DNA of 64,000 nt from Blastococcus aurantiacus (GCF_900102425.1 NZ_FNBT01000003.1:310001-374000); one strand, 5' to 3'. Counted from the stretch's first letter, positions 9,357 to 17,673 are shown. Numbers and translations are program-made. The notes: generated by a model not told the origin, from the sequence alone.

Positions 9357-9419
9357 GCCTCGATGGAAGCACGCCGTACCGACAACTCCGGGACGGCAGG
9401 GACGAGTGGGAGCAGTGCC

Positions 9420-9590
9420 TCAGATCAGCGTGAGGGCCGCCTCCACGTGACCGGCCTCCAGCATCAGGTCCGTCGCGGTCGTCAGCCAGCCGGCGACCTG
9501 CAGCAACGGCCACTCGCCCTCGGTGTCGAGCGACGCCGTCGCCGCGACGAGCCCGGCCTGGGCCACGGCCCGGCACGCGATGTTGTTCAT
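9420..9590 (-). CDS. small hypothetical protein (56 aa)
   Basis: An open frame from ATG at 9590 to a TGA at 9420-9422, beginning MNNIACRAVAQAG and ending HVEAALTLI. It is mostly helical, with a short acidic/aromatic stretch DTEGEWPLLQVAGW. Codon use is as GC-rich at third positions as in the neighbours, which favours a real gene, but there is no clear ribosome binding site and I recognise no family. It sits 63 nt upstream of adnA on the same strand. It may be a conserved actinobacterial small protein or chance. Confidence 0.45.
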   Translation of the reverse strand: MNNIACRAVAQAGLVAATASLDTEGEWPLLQVAGWLTTATDLMLEAGHVEAALTLI

Positions 9591-9672
9591 GGACTGCTAG
9601 TCGGCACGTGCGCCGCCGCGCTGTAGGCGATGGCGGGAAATGGTCCGGACGGGTCAGCCGGACACACCCCCG

Positions 9673-10176
9673 TCACGCGGGAGTTCGGCGCTCGACATCC
9701 CGGAGCTCGAGGACCAGCGTGCCGGGATCCGCGGGCCGAGGCGCCGGGACGAAGCCCAGCCGTTCGTAGAGCCGGCGGGCCGGGTTGCCCTCCTCGACGC
9801 TGAGGCCCAGTGCCGGCAGCGAGCGGCGTCGCGCCTCGGCCACCGCGGCGCCGACCAGCCCGGCTCCCAGACCCGCGCCCCGGTACCCGGGCAGGACGCA
9901 GACGCTGAGCTCCGGGACGTCGGCGCGCACGAATCCGTAGCCCGGGGCCTCGGCCGGGAAGCGGGTCACCCAGACCACGCCCGTCGGCTCGCCGTCCGCC
10001 GTGGAGACGACGCCGAACTCCGGGGGCGACCGGTAGTAGGCGGCCAGGTGCGGATCGGCGTCCAGCTGCGCGACCGTGAACCGGGGCCCGCTCCAGTTCA
10101 GGTTCAACCAGGTCGCCATGCGGAGCAGCAACCCGTCCCGCTCGTCCAGCGCTCGCGTCGTCCCCGCTCGGTCCAC
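9673..10176 (-). CDS. GNAT family N-acetyltransferase
   Basis: A 167-residue acetyltransferase. The CoA-binding segment is VCVLPGYRGAGLGAGLVGAA (RGxGxG form), followed by LGLSVEEGNPARRLYERLGF, the standard strand 5/helix 4 region that carries the conserved Asn and Tyr. The open frame continues upstream into the transglycosylase region, but that part is a shadow; the GTG at 10176 gives a normal-length protein. Substrate unknown. It lies 46 nt downstream of the transglycosylase gene, possibly in the same transcript. Confidence 0.82.
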   Translation of the reverse strand: MDRAGTTRALDERDGLLLRMATWLNLNWSGPRFTVAQLDADPHLAAYYRSPPEFGVVSTADGEPTGVVWVTRFPAEAPGYGFVRADVPELSVCVLPGYRGAGLGAGLVGAAVAEARRRSLPALGLSVEEGNPARRLYERLGFVPAPRPADPGTLVLELRDVERRTPA

Positions 10177-10222
10177 CCTGCGGACCCTGCCACGGACCCG
10201 GCCACGCGCGACCGGCGACGGG

Positions 10223-10966
10223 TCAGCCCTCGACCAGCCCCCAGGACGCCGAGGCGATCCGGTCGGCGTCCTCGCGCTCGAGCGTGCCGACGTCGACGAG
10301 CCGGTCCAGCACGTGCGCCTGCCGGGCCCTGGCGAGGTCCGGGTGGGCCAGCGGGTCGTAGGCGCTGGGTGCCTGCACGAGCCCCACGAGCACCGTGGCC
10401 TGGGCCCAGTCCAGCTCCCCGGGTGCCGCGTCGAAGTAGCCCCGAGCCGCGGCGTCCACGCCGTAGAAGCCGTGGCCGAAGTAGGCAGCGTCGAGGTACA
10501 TCCGCAGGAGCTCCTCGTTGCTCCAGGCCCGGTCGAGCTTGACCGCCAGCACCACTGCGCGGGCCTTGGCCAGCGGATCGGTGGCGCCGTCCTCGTAGAC
10601 GACGCGGGCCAGCTGCTGGTGCACCGTGGATCCGCCGCGGTCGCTGCCGCTGACCAGTCCGAGCGGCGCCCGCAGCGCCCCGCGCCAGTCGATGCCGATG
10701 TGGTCGGCGAAGTGGCTGTCCTCGGTGGCCAGCAGCGCCGCGGCGATCCGCGGCGGGATCTCCCCCGCGAGCGCCGTCCCGGCGTAGGCGGCCAGCCGGG
10801 CGTCCACGCGCGCCCGGGCGTCGTCGACACCCGGGGTGGCGGCCCAGGCGGCGCCCAGGGCGAGCAGGGCGACCACGGCCAGGGCGACCAGCGCCCGGCG
10901 CACGCGACGGAGGAGCGCGGCCGGTCGGGTGGAGGGGGCGGAGCGTTGCTGGGTCAGGTTCGGCAC
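10223..10966 (-). CDS. monofunctional transglycosylase (GT51 family)
   Basis: Membrane-anchored peptidoglycan glycosyltransferase lacking a transpeptidase domain. After a basic N-terminus there is one transmembrane segment (VALAVVALLALGAAWAA), then the GT51 motifs ATEDSHFADHIGIDWRGALR (catalytic Glu), GGSTVHQQLAR (a His where Thr is usual in GGSTITQQL) and LDAAYFGHGFYGVDAAARGYF. It polymerises lipid II glycan on the outer face of the membrane. The GTG at 10966 directly follows the stop of the upstream gene; an ATG at 11038 in frame would overlap that gene by 68 nt and is less likely. Confidence 0.85.
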   Translation of the reverse strand: MPNLTQQRSAPSTRPAALLRRVRRALVALAVVALLALGAAWAATPGVDDARARVDARLAAYAGTALAGEIPPRIAAALLATEDSHFADHIGIDWRGALRAPLGLVSGSDRGGSTVHQQLARVVYEDGATDPLAKARAVVLAVKLDRAWSNEELLRMYLDAAYFGHGFYGVDAAARGYFDAAPGELDWAQATVLVGLVQAPSAYDPLAHPDLARARQAHVLDRLVDVGTLEREDADRIASASWGLVEG

Positions 10967-10970
10967 CCCC

Positions 10971-11354
10971 TCATCCGATCGTCCGGGACCCCTCTCCCGC
11001 GTCGTCCCGGTGGTCGATCTTGCTCGATCCGGCGTCATCCCTGGGGACGACGTCCGTGTCGCGGTCGGGCCAGCCGACCGCCGCGAGGTCGACCCGGCCG
11101 TTGCGCACCGGCACCCCCTCGCCGGCCAGCAGCTCCAGCTGCCGGACGCGGACCGCCTCGGCGGCCGTGCCGTCGGCGCGCAGCACCCGGTGCCAGGGCA
11201 CCGCCCCGCCGCCGGCGCTCAGCGCCCGGGCCACCCGCCGCGGGCCCACGCCGATCAGCCGGCCGATCGCGCCGTAGCTGCTGACCCGCCCCGGCGGGAT
11301 CTGCTCCACCACGTCGAAGACGGCCTCGTCGACGTCGAGCGCGGGGTCGCTCAC
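10971..11354 (-). CDS. alkyltransferase-like protein (MGMT family, ATL)
   Basis: A 127-residue protein with the DNA-binding C-terminal domain of O6-alkylguanine-DNA alkyltransferases (VFDVVEQIPPGRVSSYGAIG, then GVGPRRVARAL). The active-site motif PCHRV reads PWHRV, so the acceptor Cys is replaced by Trp. That is the hallmark of alkyltransferase-like proteins, which bind O6-alkylguanine and flag it for nucleotide excision repair instead of repairing it. The start is GTG at 11354. It is placed as in M. tuberculosis (Rv3204) near adnAB, and its stop abuts the transglycosylase start. Confidence 0.87.
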   Translation of the reverse strand: MSDPALDVDEAVFDVVEQIPPGRVSSYGAIGRLIGVGPRRVARALSAGGGAVPWHRVLRADGTAAEAVRVRQLELLAGEGVPVRNGRVDLAAVGWPDRDTDVVPRDDAGSSKIDHRDDAGEGSRTIG

Positions 11355-11389
11355 GTACCCATGGTGGACCGTCGGCTCGGTCCTCCGTA

Positions 11390-12001
11390 CTAGTCGTCCT
11401 TGCGACCGAACCGGGCCAGTAGGCGGGTCTGGGCGTCGGCCGACGTCGGCACGGCCAGCGGCGGGTCGAAGAACCCGGGGACGCCGTCGTCGGGCAGCTG
11501 TTCGGCCAGGACCAGCGCGGCGTCGACGAGCTCGCGGTCCAGCCGGGGGTCGCCGCCGGTCGCCCGGGCGAGGTCCCACGAGTGCACGGTCAGGTCCGCC
11601 GTCATCTCGAGGACGTACTGCGTGGCCGGGGTGGGGCCCCGCTGCAGGTGCACCGTGCGGGTGAGGGCGTCGTCCTCGGCGAAGGCCGCCAGGGACCCGT
11701 CCGCGGCGGTCTCCCAGCCGGTGAACGGGTCGGCGCCGAGCAGCGTCGCGATGTCGTCAGCGACGTGGATGTCGGTGTACGGCTCGCCGGCCAGCAGCGG
11801 CGGCGCCCAGAGGTGCTCGCCGACCAGGTGCGCCACCAGGTCCGCGACCGTCCAGCCGGGCAGCGCCTCGTCCTCCCACTGGTCGGGGTCGACGGCGTCG
11901 ACGCGATCGGTGAACAGCGCCTGCGCGCGCTGGAACAGTGCGAGCAGCTCGACGGGCGAGTACCGGTCCATGCCGCCAGTAGACATGCCTTCAGTGAACA
12001 T
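11390..12001 (-). CDS. TIGR03086-type mycothiol-dependent/DinB-like metal-binding protein
   Basis: A 203-residue protein of the maleylpyruvate isomerase N-terminal/DinB-like four-helix family. Motifs are LPGWTVADLVAHLVGEHLW (first His ligand), a central acidic/His segment, and LTVHSWDLARATGG (HxxD-type ligands). Members bind a metal and several use mycothiol; the reaction here is unknown. In-frame ATGs at 12001, 11986 and 11971 are all possible starts; the sequence does not decide between them. It is separated from moeZ by a strong hairpin and a repeat copy. Confidence 0.78.
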   Translation of the reverse strand: MFTEGMSTGGMDRYSPVELLALFQRAQALFTDRVDAVDPDQWEDEALPGWTVADLVAHLVGEHLWAPPLLAGEPYTDIHVADDIATLLGADPFTGWETAADGSLAAFAEDDALTRTVHLQRGPTPATQYVLEMTADLTVHSWDLARATGGDPRLDRELVDAALVLAEQLPDDGVPGFFDPPLAVPTSADAQTRLLARFGRKDD

Positions 12002-12057
12002 GCGCCCAACCCGACATGCCCGTCGCGTGGCCGGGCCGCCCGGCCCCGGGTACGACG

Positions 12058-12092
12058 ACGGCCCGGTCACCCCGCGAGGGTGACCGGGCCGT
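12058..12092. terminator. 14-bp perfect hairpin downstream of moeZ
   Basis: ACGGCCCGGTCACC (12058-12071) pairs perfectly with GGTGACCGGGCCGT (12079-12092) across a 7-nt loop. There is no U-run, as in many actinobacterial terminators. It lies between moeZ and the next gene on the minus strand. Confidence 0.7.
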
Positions 12093-12095
12093 GCG

Positions 12096-12159
12096 GCGGC
12101 CCCGTCGTAGGGACCCGTGCCGAGCGTGCGAGGTACGGGGGCGACGGGGTCCTTCGTCA
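12096..12159 (-). repeat. dispersed hairpin repeat copy 2
   Basis: Reverse-oriented copy of the gene-end repeat. On the minus strand it starts at the moeZ stop codon (TGACGAAGGACCCCGTCG), has the core CCTCGCACGCTCGG, and ends CGACGGGGCCG. Confidence 0.8.
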
Positions 12160-13317
12160 GTACGTGGGCAGTGTCTTGTCGATGCGGGTGGCCCAGGAGG
12201 TCACGCCGCCCTGCACGTGGACGGCGTCCTTGAAGCCGGCCGCCTTGACCGCGGCGAGCGCCTCGGCGGAACGGACACCGGTCTTGCAGTGCAGCACGAT
12301 CGGCTTGTCCTGCGGCAACTGCGCCAGGGCGCGGCCGGAGAGGATCTCGTCCTTGGGGATCAGCTTCGCGCCCGGGATGGAGACGATCTCGTACTCGTTC
12401 GGCTCCCGGACGTCGATCAGCTCGAACTCCTTGCCGGCGTCCATCATGTCCTTGAGCTCGTCGACGGTGATCGTCGAGCCGGCCGCCGCCTCCTGCGCCT
12501 CGACCGAGACGACGCCGCAGAAGTTGTCGTAGTCGATGAGCCCGGTGATGGGCTCGCCCTCGGGATCCTTGCGCACCCTGATCTCGCGGAAGGTCATCTC
12601 CAGGGCGTCGTAGACCATCAGGCGGCCCAGCAGCGTGTCGCCGATGCCGGTGATGAGCTTGACCGCCTCGGTGGCCTGGATCGCGCCGACCGTCGCGCAC
12701 AGGACGCCGAGGACGCCGCCCTCGGCGCAGCTGGGCACCATGCCGGGCGGCGGCGGGACCGGGTAGAGGTCGCGGTAGTTCGGCCCGTGCTCGTTCCAGA
12801 AGACCGACACCTGACCGTCGAAGCGGTAGATCGAGCCCCAGACGTAGGGCTTGTTCAGCAGCACGCAGGCATCGTTGACCAGGTAACGCGTGGCGAAGTT
12901 GTCCGTGCCGTCGACGATGAGGTCGTACTGGCTGAAGATCTCCATCACGTTGTCGTTGTCGAGCCGCGTCTCGTGCAGCCGGACGTCGATCAGCGGGTTG
13001 ATCTCCTTGATGGAGTCGCGCGCGCTCTGGGCCTTGGACCGGCCGACGTCGGACTGCCCGTGGATGATCTGGCGCTGCAGGTTGGACTCGTCGACGGTGT
13101 CGAACTCGACGATGCCCAGGGTGCCCACACCGGCCGCGGCCAGGTACATGAGCACCGGGGAGCCCAGGCCGCCGGCGCCGACGGCGAGCACCTTGGCGTT
13201 CTTCAGCCGCTTCTGACCGTCCATGCCCACGTCGGGGATGATCAGGTGGCGGCTGTAGCGGCGGACCTCGTCGATGGACAGGTCGGCGGCGGGCTCCACC
13301 AGGGGTGGCAGGGACAC
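12157..13317 (-). CDS. moeZ: adenylyltransferase/sulfurtransferase MoeZ
   Basis: Activates and thiolates the C-termini of ubiquitin-like sulfur carriers (MoaD/ThiS/CysO type) for molybdopterin, thiamine or cysteine synthesis. The 386-residue protein has an N-terminal MoeB/ThiF domain with GAGGLGSP nucleotide-binding loop, the R-R/D pattern in DESNLQRQIIHGQSDVG, and DGTDNFATRYLVND. A C-terminal rhodanese domain (about 285-386) has active-site loop CKTGVRS with Cys at 344. The GTG at 13317 has a GAGGAGC ribosome binding site. It is the counterpart of Rv3206c. Confidence 0.93.
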   Translation of the reverse strand: MSLPPLVEPAADLSIDEVRRYSRHLIIPDVGMDGQKRLKNAKVLAVGAGGLGSPVLMYLAAAGVGTLGIVEFDTVDESNLQRQIIHGQSDVGRSKAQSARDSIKEINPLIDVRLHETRLDNDNVMEIFSQYDLIVDGTDNFATRYLVNDACVLLNKPYVWGSIYRFDGQVSVFWNEHGPNYRDLYPVPPPPGMVPSCAEGGVLGVLCATVGAIQATEAVKLITGIGDTLLGRLMVYDALEMTFREIRVRKDPEGEPITGLIDYDNFCGVVSVEAQEAAAGSTITVDELKDMMDAGKEFELIDVREPNEYEIVSIPGAKLIPKDEILSGRALAQLPQDKPIVLHCKTGVRSAEALAAVKAAGFKDAVHVQGGVTSWATRIDKTLPTY

Positions 13318-13555
13318 GATCGCTCCTCGTTCGGTCGAGAGCGGCCCGCGACGGGGCCGTCGAACACGTGCGACAACAGCGTGCCAGCCGCGCCGATTCC
13401 CCCCGGCACGCCCCCGCTGGCGGCCCCCGCGCAGACCTGCCATCGACCGCGGGGTTCTCCGGCACTCGACGCGGGACGTGAGCCGGAAAACCCTGCGCTC
13501 GGGGAGCCTGTGGACGACGCAGTCGTGGACCGCGCCGTCGCGGCAGGCTCACCGG

Positions 13556-14464
13556 GTGCGACCGCCCACCCGTCCCCCCGCGCTGTGCGGCCGGGTCTTC
13601 CGCGCCCGCGACGCCCTCGCCGCGGGCCTGCTGACGAGGAACCAGCTGGAGTCACGGGCCTGGCGACGGCTCTTCCGCGGGGTCTACGCCGACGCGGCGC
13701 TCCCCGACACCCACGGAACCGCGGTCGCCGGCGCGGCTCTGGTGGTCCCGGACGGCGCCGTCTTCGGCGGGCGGACGGCGGCCTACATCCTGGGCGCGGA
13801 AGCGCTGGTGGAAGCCGCAGCACCGGTCGAGGTCATCGTCCCGGAGGCCGAGCGGTTCGGCCCGGTCACCGGTCTGCGGGTCCGTCGGACGTCGCTGCCG
13901 ATCACCGAGGTGCGCAGCGTCGGCCGGTACACGTGCACGACCCCGGTGCGGACGGCGGTGGACATCGCCCGGTACGAGAACGTGCCGGACTCCGTCGTCG
14001 CCCTCGACGTCCTCCTGTCGCGCGGCCTCGTGCGCGCTCGGGACCTCGCGGAGGCAGTCGCCCTCCTACCGCCCGGTCGCGGGAGCGTCCGGGCCCGGCG
14101 GGCCGTGGGCCTCGCTGACGAGCGCGCCGAGTCCCCGCCGGAGTCGGTGCTGCGCGTGCTGCTCCGGTCCGTCGGCCTCGCACCGGTACCGCAGTACGTC
14201 GTCCGGGACGCCGAGGGGCGGTTCGTCGCGCGGGTGGACCTGGCCTTCCCGGAACTGAAGGTGGCCGTCGAGTACGACGGGGCCTGGCACGGGCAGCCCG
14301 GGGAGCTCGGGCGCGACCGGCGACGCCACAACGCGTTGGTGGCCGCGGGTTGGACAGTCGTCCACGTCACCGCCGCAGACATGCACGCGCCCGACCGTGT
14401 GGCCGCTTCCGTGACCGCTCTGCTGCGCGAGCGCGGGGTCATCCGCCCTTCAGCCTCGCGCTGA
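13556..14464 (+). CDS. DUF559 endonuclease-like protein with AbiEi-type N-terminal domain
   Basis: A 302-residue protein common in high-GC actinomycetes. The N-terminal winged-helix segment (FRARDALAAGLLTRNQLESR then WRRLFRGVYA) resembles the AbiEi antitoxin-type DNA-binding domain. The C-terminus is a Vsr/DUF559 fold with VARVDLAFPELKVAVEYDG and WHG...DRRRHNALVAAGWTVVHVT, matching the PD-(D/E)xK pattern (D, E, then a basic residue). It may bind or cut DNA; no partner toxin or methylase is adjacent. The GTG start at 13556 fits homologues that begin at this RPPxRPPALCGRVFR segment. It is divergent from moeZ across 238 nt. Confidence 0.75.
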   Translation: MRPPTRPPALCGRVFRARDALAAGLLTRNQLESRAWRRLFRGVYADAALPDTHGTAVAGAALVVPDGAVFGGRTAAYILGAEALVEAAAPVEVIVPEAERFGPVTGLRVRRTSLPITEVRSVGRYTCTTPVRTAVDIARYENVPDSVVALDVLLSRGLVRARDLAEAVALLPPGRGSVRARRAVGLADERAESPPESVLRVLLRSVGLAPVPQYVVRDAEGRFVARVDLAFPELKVAVEYDGAWHGQPGELGRDRRRHNALVAAGWTVVHVTAADMHAPDRVAASVTALLRERGVIRPSASR

Positions 14465-14502
14465 GGCCGGATTTCCCCGCGGTCGGTCAAGGATCGGCAG
14501 GC

Positions 14503-15438
14503 CTAGGGGTAGGGCCAGGCGTTCTTGGTGCAGCCCTTCAGGCCGAGCGTCTGCTGCTGCATCACGGGGGCGAGCTGACCGGCGCCCGGGCAGTCCTCGT
14601 GACCGTTGCCGAGCGCGTGCCCGACCTCGTGGTTCACCACGTACCGGCGGTAGGTGGCGACGTCGCCCTGGTAGTCCGGGACCGCGGTGGCCCAGCGGGC
14701 CAGGTTGATCACGGCGCGCTCGCCGTAGCGGCAGGAGGTGTAGCCGCCGGTGCCCACGCCCGGGCAGTACGTCTCCATGCTGCCGGGGCTCACCAGCGAC
14801 ACCCGGAACTCGTACTCGCCCGCTTCGGCCGCTTCCGCCCCGACCCGCTGGAAGGACATCCGCCCCCCGCTGCCCCACGAGCGCGGGTCGCCCAGCGTCT
14901 CCTCGACGGCCTCGGCGAACCCGGCGCCGTCGACCTCGATGCCGTCCTCCACCTCGACGACGAAGCGACGCAGCGGCCCGGTCCCGTAGACCGGCGAGCT
15001 GCCGTCGACGACCGAGACGGACCCGGCGCCGCGCTCCACGTAGGTGGCGGCGTCGGCGGACGGTGCCGGCACCCCGGTGGGCTCGGCGTCGCCCTGGGCG
15101 GGGGCGTCGGACGGCCGGCCGTCGTCGGGCAGCGGGAGAACCGACGGCGTCACGGCCGTGGTCCGGCTGCTGGAGGCGGCCGGATCGCTCTCCGCGGGCT
15201 GGTTGACGGCGACGTCGACGAGGGCCACGAGGGTGGCCAGCGTCAGGAGCGGGATGGCGTAGGCGCGCCAGCCGTACCGGCGGACGAAGCCGCGCACGGG
15301 GCCGTCGGCCGGGCGCACCCGCCGGCGCACCCGGTCGGGGTCCGGGGCAGCGACCAGCGGGCCGCTGCGAGGGCGGGTCCGCGGGCGTCCCGGTCGGCTC
15401 GGGAGGTCGACCCGGCCGTCGGTGCGGCGTCCCGACAC
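14503..15438 (-). CDS. DUF3152 membrane-anchored putative metalloprotease
   Basis: A 311-residue protein with a basic, Pro/Arg-rich cytoplasmic N-terminus (about 50 residues), one transmembrane helix (AIPLLTLATLVALVDVAV), an extracytoplasmic Ser/Pro-rich linker and a C-terminal DUF3152 domain. That domain ends with VVNHEVGHALGNGHEDC, an HExGH zincin-like metal site, and has four Cys suited to disulfides. The orthologue Rv3207c sits in the same place beside moeB1. Proteolysis has not been shown as far as I know. The GTG start at 15438 has an upstream GGGAGG. Confidence 0.83.
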   Translation of the reverse strand: MSGRRTDGRVDLPSRPGRPRTRPRSGPLVAAPDPDRVRRRVRPADGPVRGFVRRYGWRAYAIPLLTLATLVALVDVAVNQPAESDPAASSSRTTAVTPSVLPLPDDGRPSDAPAQGDAEPTGVPAPSADAATYVERGAGSVSVVDGSSPVYGTGPLRRFVVEVEDGIEVDGAGFAEAVEETLGDPRSWGSGGRMSFQRVGAEAAEAGEYEFRVSLVSPGSMETYCPGVGTGGYTSCRYGERAVINLARWATAVPDYQGDVATYRRYVVNHEVGHALGNGHEDCPGAGQLAPVMQQQTLGLKGCTKNAWPYP

Positions 15439-15530
15439 TCCCGACCTCCCCTGGTCCTCCCGATCGACGTCCCGACCCAGGGTCTCACGCTCCGTGGCGT
15501 GTCGGCTGCAGCCGGAGACCGCGCACTTCC

Positions 15531-16562
15531 CTACGTGGCGGGCAGCGCCTCGAGCATGCCGAGCACCGCGCGCGCCGTCGGCTCCGGCGCCTCGAGCATC
15601 GCCACGTGGCCGACCCCCTCGAAAACCCGTAGCCGGGCGTCCGGGATGGCCGCCGCCAGCTTCGGGGCCAGGGCCGGGTCGACCAGCTTGTCCCGGTCAC
15701 CCCAGATGACGAGCGTCGGCTGCTGCAGGGCACCGGCCATGCGCCAGGCGTTGGCGCGGCCGACGCGCAGGTAGGAGGTGATCAGCGCCCGCATGCTGCC
15801 GGCCAGCGCCCGGTCGGCCCACGGCTGCTCGGCGCGGATCCGCATCTCCTCGACCGCCTGGTCGACCCGCTCCCTGGGCACCTGGTCGGGCCGGCCGAAG
15901 CACATCCGGATCATGGAGCGCACGTTCTGCTCGGGGGTGACGCCGGCCAGGCGGCGCTCGGCCAGCGTCGTGGCGCCCGGCAGCAGCAGGAGCAGCAGCG
16001 CGCGGCTGAAGGCCGGGGGCACCCGGTAGACCGGCATGGCCGGCGAGATCAGCGTCAGCGAGCGGACGAGGTCTGGCCGCCGAGCGGCGACGACGAGGCT
16101 CACCAGGCCGCCGAGCGAGTTGCCCAGCAGGTGCACCGGACGGTCCCGCGCCTCGCCGGGCTGCCGGCGGATGTGTTCCAGGACGTCGATCACCGCGCGC
16201 ACGTGCCCGCGGATCGAGTACCGCCCGCGCGGTGGTGGTTGGGAGTGCCCGAAGCCCGGCAGGTCGACGGCCCATCCCTCGACACGGACGGCCAGCAACG
16301 CCGCGAGATCGGTCCAGTTCGTCGACGCGCCGCCCAGCCCGTGCACGTACAGGGCCCGCTCGCGGGGCGCACCGGCCGGGTCGCCGTCGACCGGGCCGGT
16401 CCACGGCGTGCACCGGACGAACACCTCGCCGCCGCCGACCTCCAGTTCCTGCCCCGGCCACGGGGGCCGGAGGAAACCTGCGTCCGGGAGGGCGGTGGTC
16501 GAGTCGGGGGCGTCCACGACGGACGACGACCCGCGGGCGTCGGACCTGGGCATGTCGGGCAT
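15531..16562 (-). CDS. alpha/beta hydrolase (serine type)
   Basis: A 343-residue alpha/beta-hydrolase. The oxyanion strand is ALYVHGLGGASTNW, the nucleophile elbow LLGNSLGGLVS (Ser in GNSLG), the acid in IWGDRDKLVDP, and the catalytic His in EGVGHVAMLEAPE. An extra loop with a hydrophobic LLLLLLPG segment may form a lid or membrane contact. The ATG at 16562 is preceded 7 nt upstream by TACCGT (leaderless layout). It is divergent from the TetR gene. It may correspond to lipV (Rv3203) in the M. tuberculosis neighbourhood; the substrate is unknown. Confidence 0.84.
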   Translation of the reverse strand: MPDMPRSDARGSSSVVDAPDSTTALPDAGFLRPPWPGQELEVGGGEVFVRCTPWTGPVDGDPAGAPRERALYVHGLGGASTNWTDLAALLAVRVEGWAVDLPGFGHSQPPPRGRYSIRGHVRAVIDVLEHIRRQPGEARDRPVHLLGNSLGGLVSLVVAARRPDLVRSLTLISPAMPVYRVPPAFSRALLLLLLPGATTLAERRLAGVTPEQNVRSMIRMCFGRPDQVPRERVDQAVEEMRIRAEQPWADRALAGSMRALITSYLRVGRANAWRMAGALQQPTLVIWGDRDKLVDPALAPKLAAAIPDARLRVFEGVGHVAMLEAPEPTARAVLGMLEALPAT

Positions 16563-16569
16563 CGCCGCG

Positions 16570-16575
16570 ACGGTA
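16570..16575 (-). promoter_or_regulatory. -10 hexamer TACCGT for leaderless hydrolase gene
   Basis: On the minus strand TACCGT ends 7 nt before the ATG at 16562. It selects 16562 over the in-frame ATG at 16553. Confidence 0.45.
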
Positions 16576-16617
16576 ATCCAGCGGTGGACGGTGTGATGCC
16601 GGGCACGAACCCGTCGG

Positions 16618-16623
16618 TAACAT
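16618..16623 (+). promoter_or_regulatory. -10 hexamer TAACAT for TetR gene
   Basis: TAACAT lies 9 nt upstream of the ATG at 16633, with no ribosome binding site between. It implies a very short or absent leader. Confidence 0.45.
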
Positions 16624-16632
16624 CCCCGTGCC

Positions 16633-17280
16633 ATGCAGCCGCCACCTCCCGCCCCCGCAGCGAACCGCCGCACGTCCCGCCTACCGCGCGGCGCCCGGCG
16701 CCTGCAGCTGCTGCGCGCGGCCCAGGACGTGTTCGTGGCCCAGGGGTTCCACGCGGCCGCCATGGACGACATCGCCGACCGCGCCGGAGTGAGCAAGCCG
16801 GTGCTCTACCAGCACTTCCCCGGCAAGCGGGAGCTCTACCTGGCACTGCTGGAGGAGCAGGTCTCGGAACTGGCCGCCCGCGTCGCCGAGGCCATGGCCG
16901 CCACCGACAACAACCGGTCCCGGGTCGACGCCGCCGTCGGCGCGTACTTCGACTTCATCGACGCCGACGGCGAGGCCTTCCGCCTGGTCTTCGAGTCCGA
17001 CCTGCGCAACGACGTCGACGTGCGGACCATCGTCGACCGCGGCACCGGCGCCTGCGTCGAGGCCATCGCCCAGGTGATCGCCGCGGACACCGGCGCCGAC
17101 GCCGAGCGGGCCCTGCTGCTGGCCTCCGGGCTCACCGGGCTGGCCGAGTCCAGCGCCCGGTGGTGGCTGCCGCGCAAGGGAACCGTGTCGCGCGACGAGG
17201 CCGTCGCGCTGATGTCGGCGCTGGCGTGGCGGGGCATCTCCGGGTTCCCGCGCGTCGACGGCGGCCTGCCCCTCGCGTGA
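16633..17280 (+). CDS. TetR family transcriptional regulator
   Basis: A 215-residue repressor-type protein. The N-terminal helix-turn-helix spans about residues 22-68 (LLRAAQDVFVAQGFHAAAMD, then RAGVSKPVLYQHFPGKRELY). The C-terminal ligand/dimer domain includes WWLPRKGTVSRDEAVALMSALAW. It is the positional and sequence counterpart of Rv3208, which precedes Rv3208A (DUF3107) in mycobacteria, and here also DUF3107 follows after 96 nt. Targets are unknown; the divergent hydrolase promoter shares its upstream region and is the obvious first candidate. Confidence 0.9.
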   Translation: MQPPPPAPAANRRTSRLPRGARRLQLLRAAQDVFVAQGFHAAAMDDIADRAGVSKPVLYQHFPGKRELYLALLEEQVSELAARVAEAMAATDNNRSRVDAAVGAYFDFIDADGEAFRLVFESDLRNDVDVRTIVDRGTGACVEAIAQVIAADTGADAERALLLASGLTGLAESSARWWLPRKGTVSRDEAVALMSALAWRGISGFPRVDGGLPLA

Positions 17281-17333
17281 GGCGTTCGCTGTCGGCGCAC
17301 CCGCTCCGGCGGTCGCCCGGCACCGCGCTGGAC

Positions 17334-17339
17334 TAGCGT
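17334..17339 (+). promoter_or_regulatory. -10 hexamer TAGCGT for the DUF3107 gene
   Basis: TAGCGT lies 37 nt before the GTG at 17377, with AGGAGG at 17361-17366 in the implied leader. DUF3107 therefore probably has its own promoter in addition to read-through from the TetR gene. Confidence 0.4.
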
Positions 17340-17376
17340 TGGGGGCAGTCGCGCGAACCGAGGAGGCATCGCCCAC

Positions 17377-17619
17377 GTGGAAGTCAAGATCGGCGTCCAG
17401 CACTCCCCCCGGGAGCTGGTCATCGACAGCCCCAAGACCCCTGACGAGATCGCTGCGGAGGTGTCGGCAGCCATGTCCGGCACCACCAAGGACGGCCTGC
17501 TGACCCTCGTCGACGAGCGGGGTCGGCGCATCGTCGTCCCGGTCGACCGCATCGCCTACGTCGAGATCGCGCAGGCCGACCAGCGGCGGGTCGGCTTCAT
17601 CGCCGGTGGCACCGCCTAG
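17377..17619 (+). CDS. DUF3107 family protein
   Basis: An 80-residue small protein matching the actinobacterial DUF3107 family (Rv3208A/TB9.4). It begins MEVKIGVQHSPRELVIDS and ends RRVGFIAGGTA, as expected for the family. The fold is a short mixed alpha/beta domain with VDRIAYVEIAQADQRRVGF near the end. The GTG start at 17377 has AGGAGG 10 nt upstream. Function unknown. It is followed by a clear hairpin terminator. Confidence 0.9.
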   Translation: MEVKIGVQHSPRELVIDSPKTPDEIAAEVSAAMSGTTKDGLLTLVDERGRRIVVPVDRIAYVEIAQADQRRVGFIAGGTA

Positions 17620-17637
17620 CCAGAAGCGTCATCGGGA

Positions 17638-17673
17638 GGGGCGTTCCGCGCGATGCGCGGAGCGCCCCTTTCT
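17638..17673. terminator. terminator hairpin between DUF3107 and the ferritin-like gene
   Basis: A 14-bp stem, GGGGCGTTCCGCGC (17638-17651) with GCGCGGAGCGCCCC (17655-17668), one G-U, a 3-nt loop, then TTTCT on the plus strand. It sits between convergent genes and may stop transcription both ways. Confidence 0.85.

Noticed and set aside
6147-9626. Plus-strand open frame of about 1159 codons opposite adnA
   Set aside because: High-GC DNA leaves long antisense frames. Its product is a Gly/Arg/Gln/Val-rich string with no motifs, while the minus strand encodes a complete AdnA with helicase and nuclease motifs.
13318-13555. Small gene between moeZ and the DUF559 gene
   Set aside because: No frame with a ribosome binding site and coding-like third positions; treated as a divergent promoter region.
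13556-14464. Type IV toxin-antitoxin (AbiEi) system
   Set aside because: The N-terminal helix-turn-helix resembles AbiEi antitoxins, but no AbiEii-type nucleotidyltransferase toxin is adjacent and the C-terminus is DUF559 nuclease-like, so no TA system is called.
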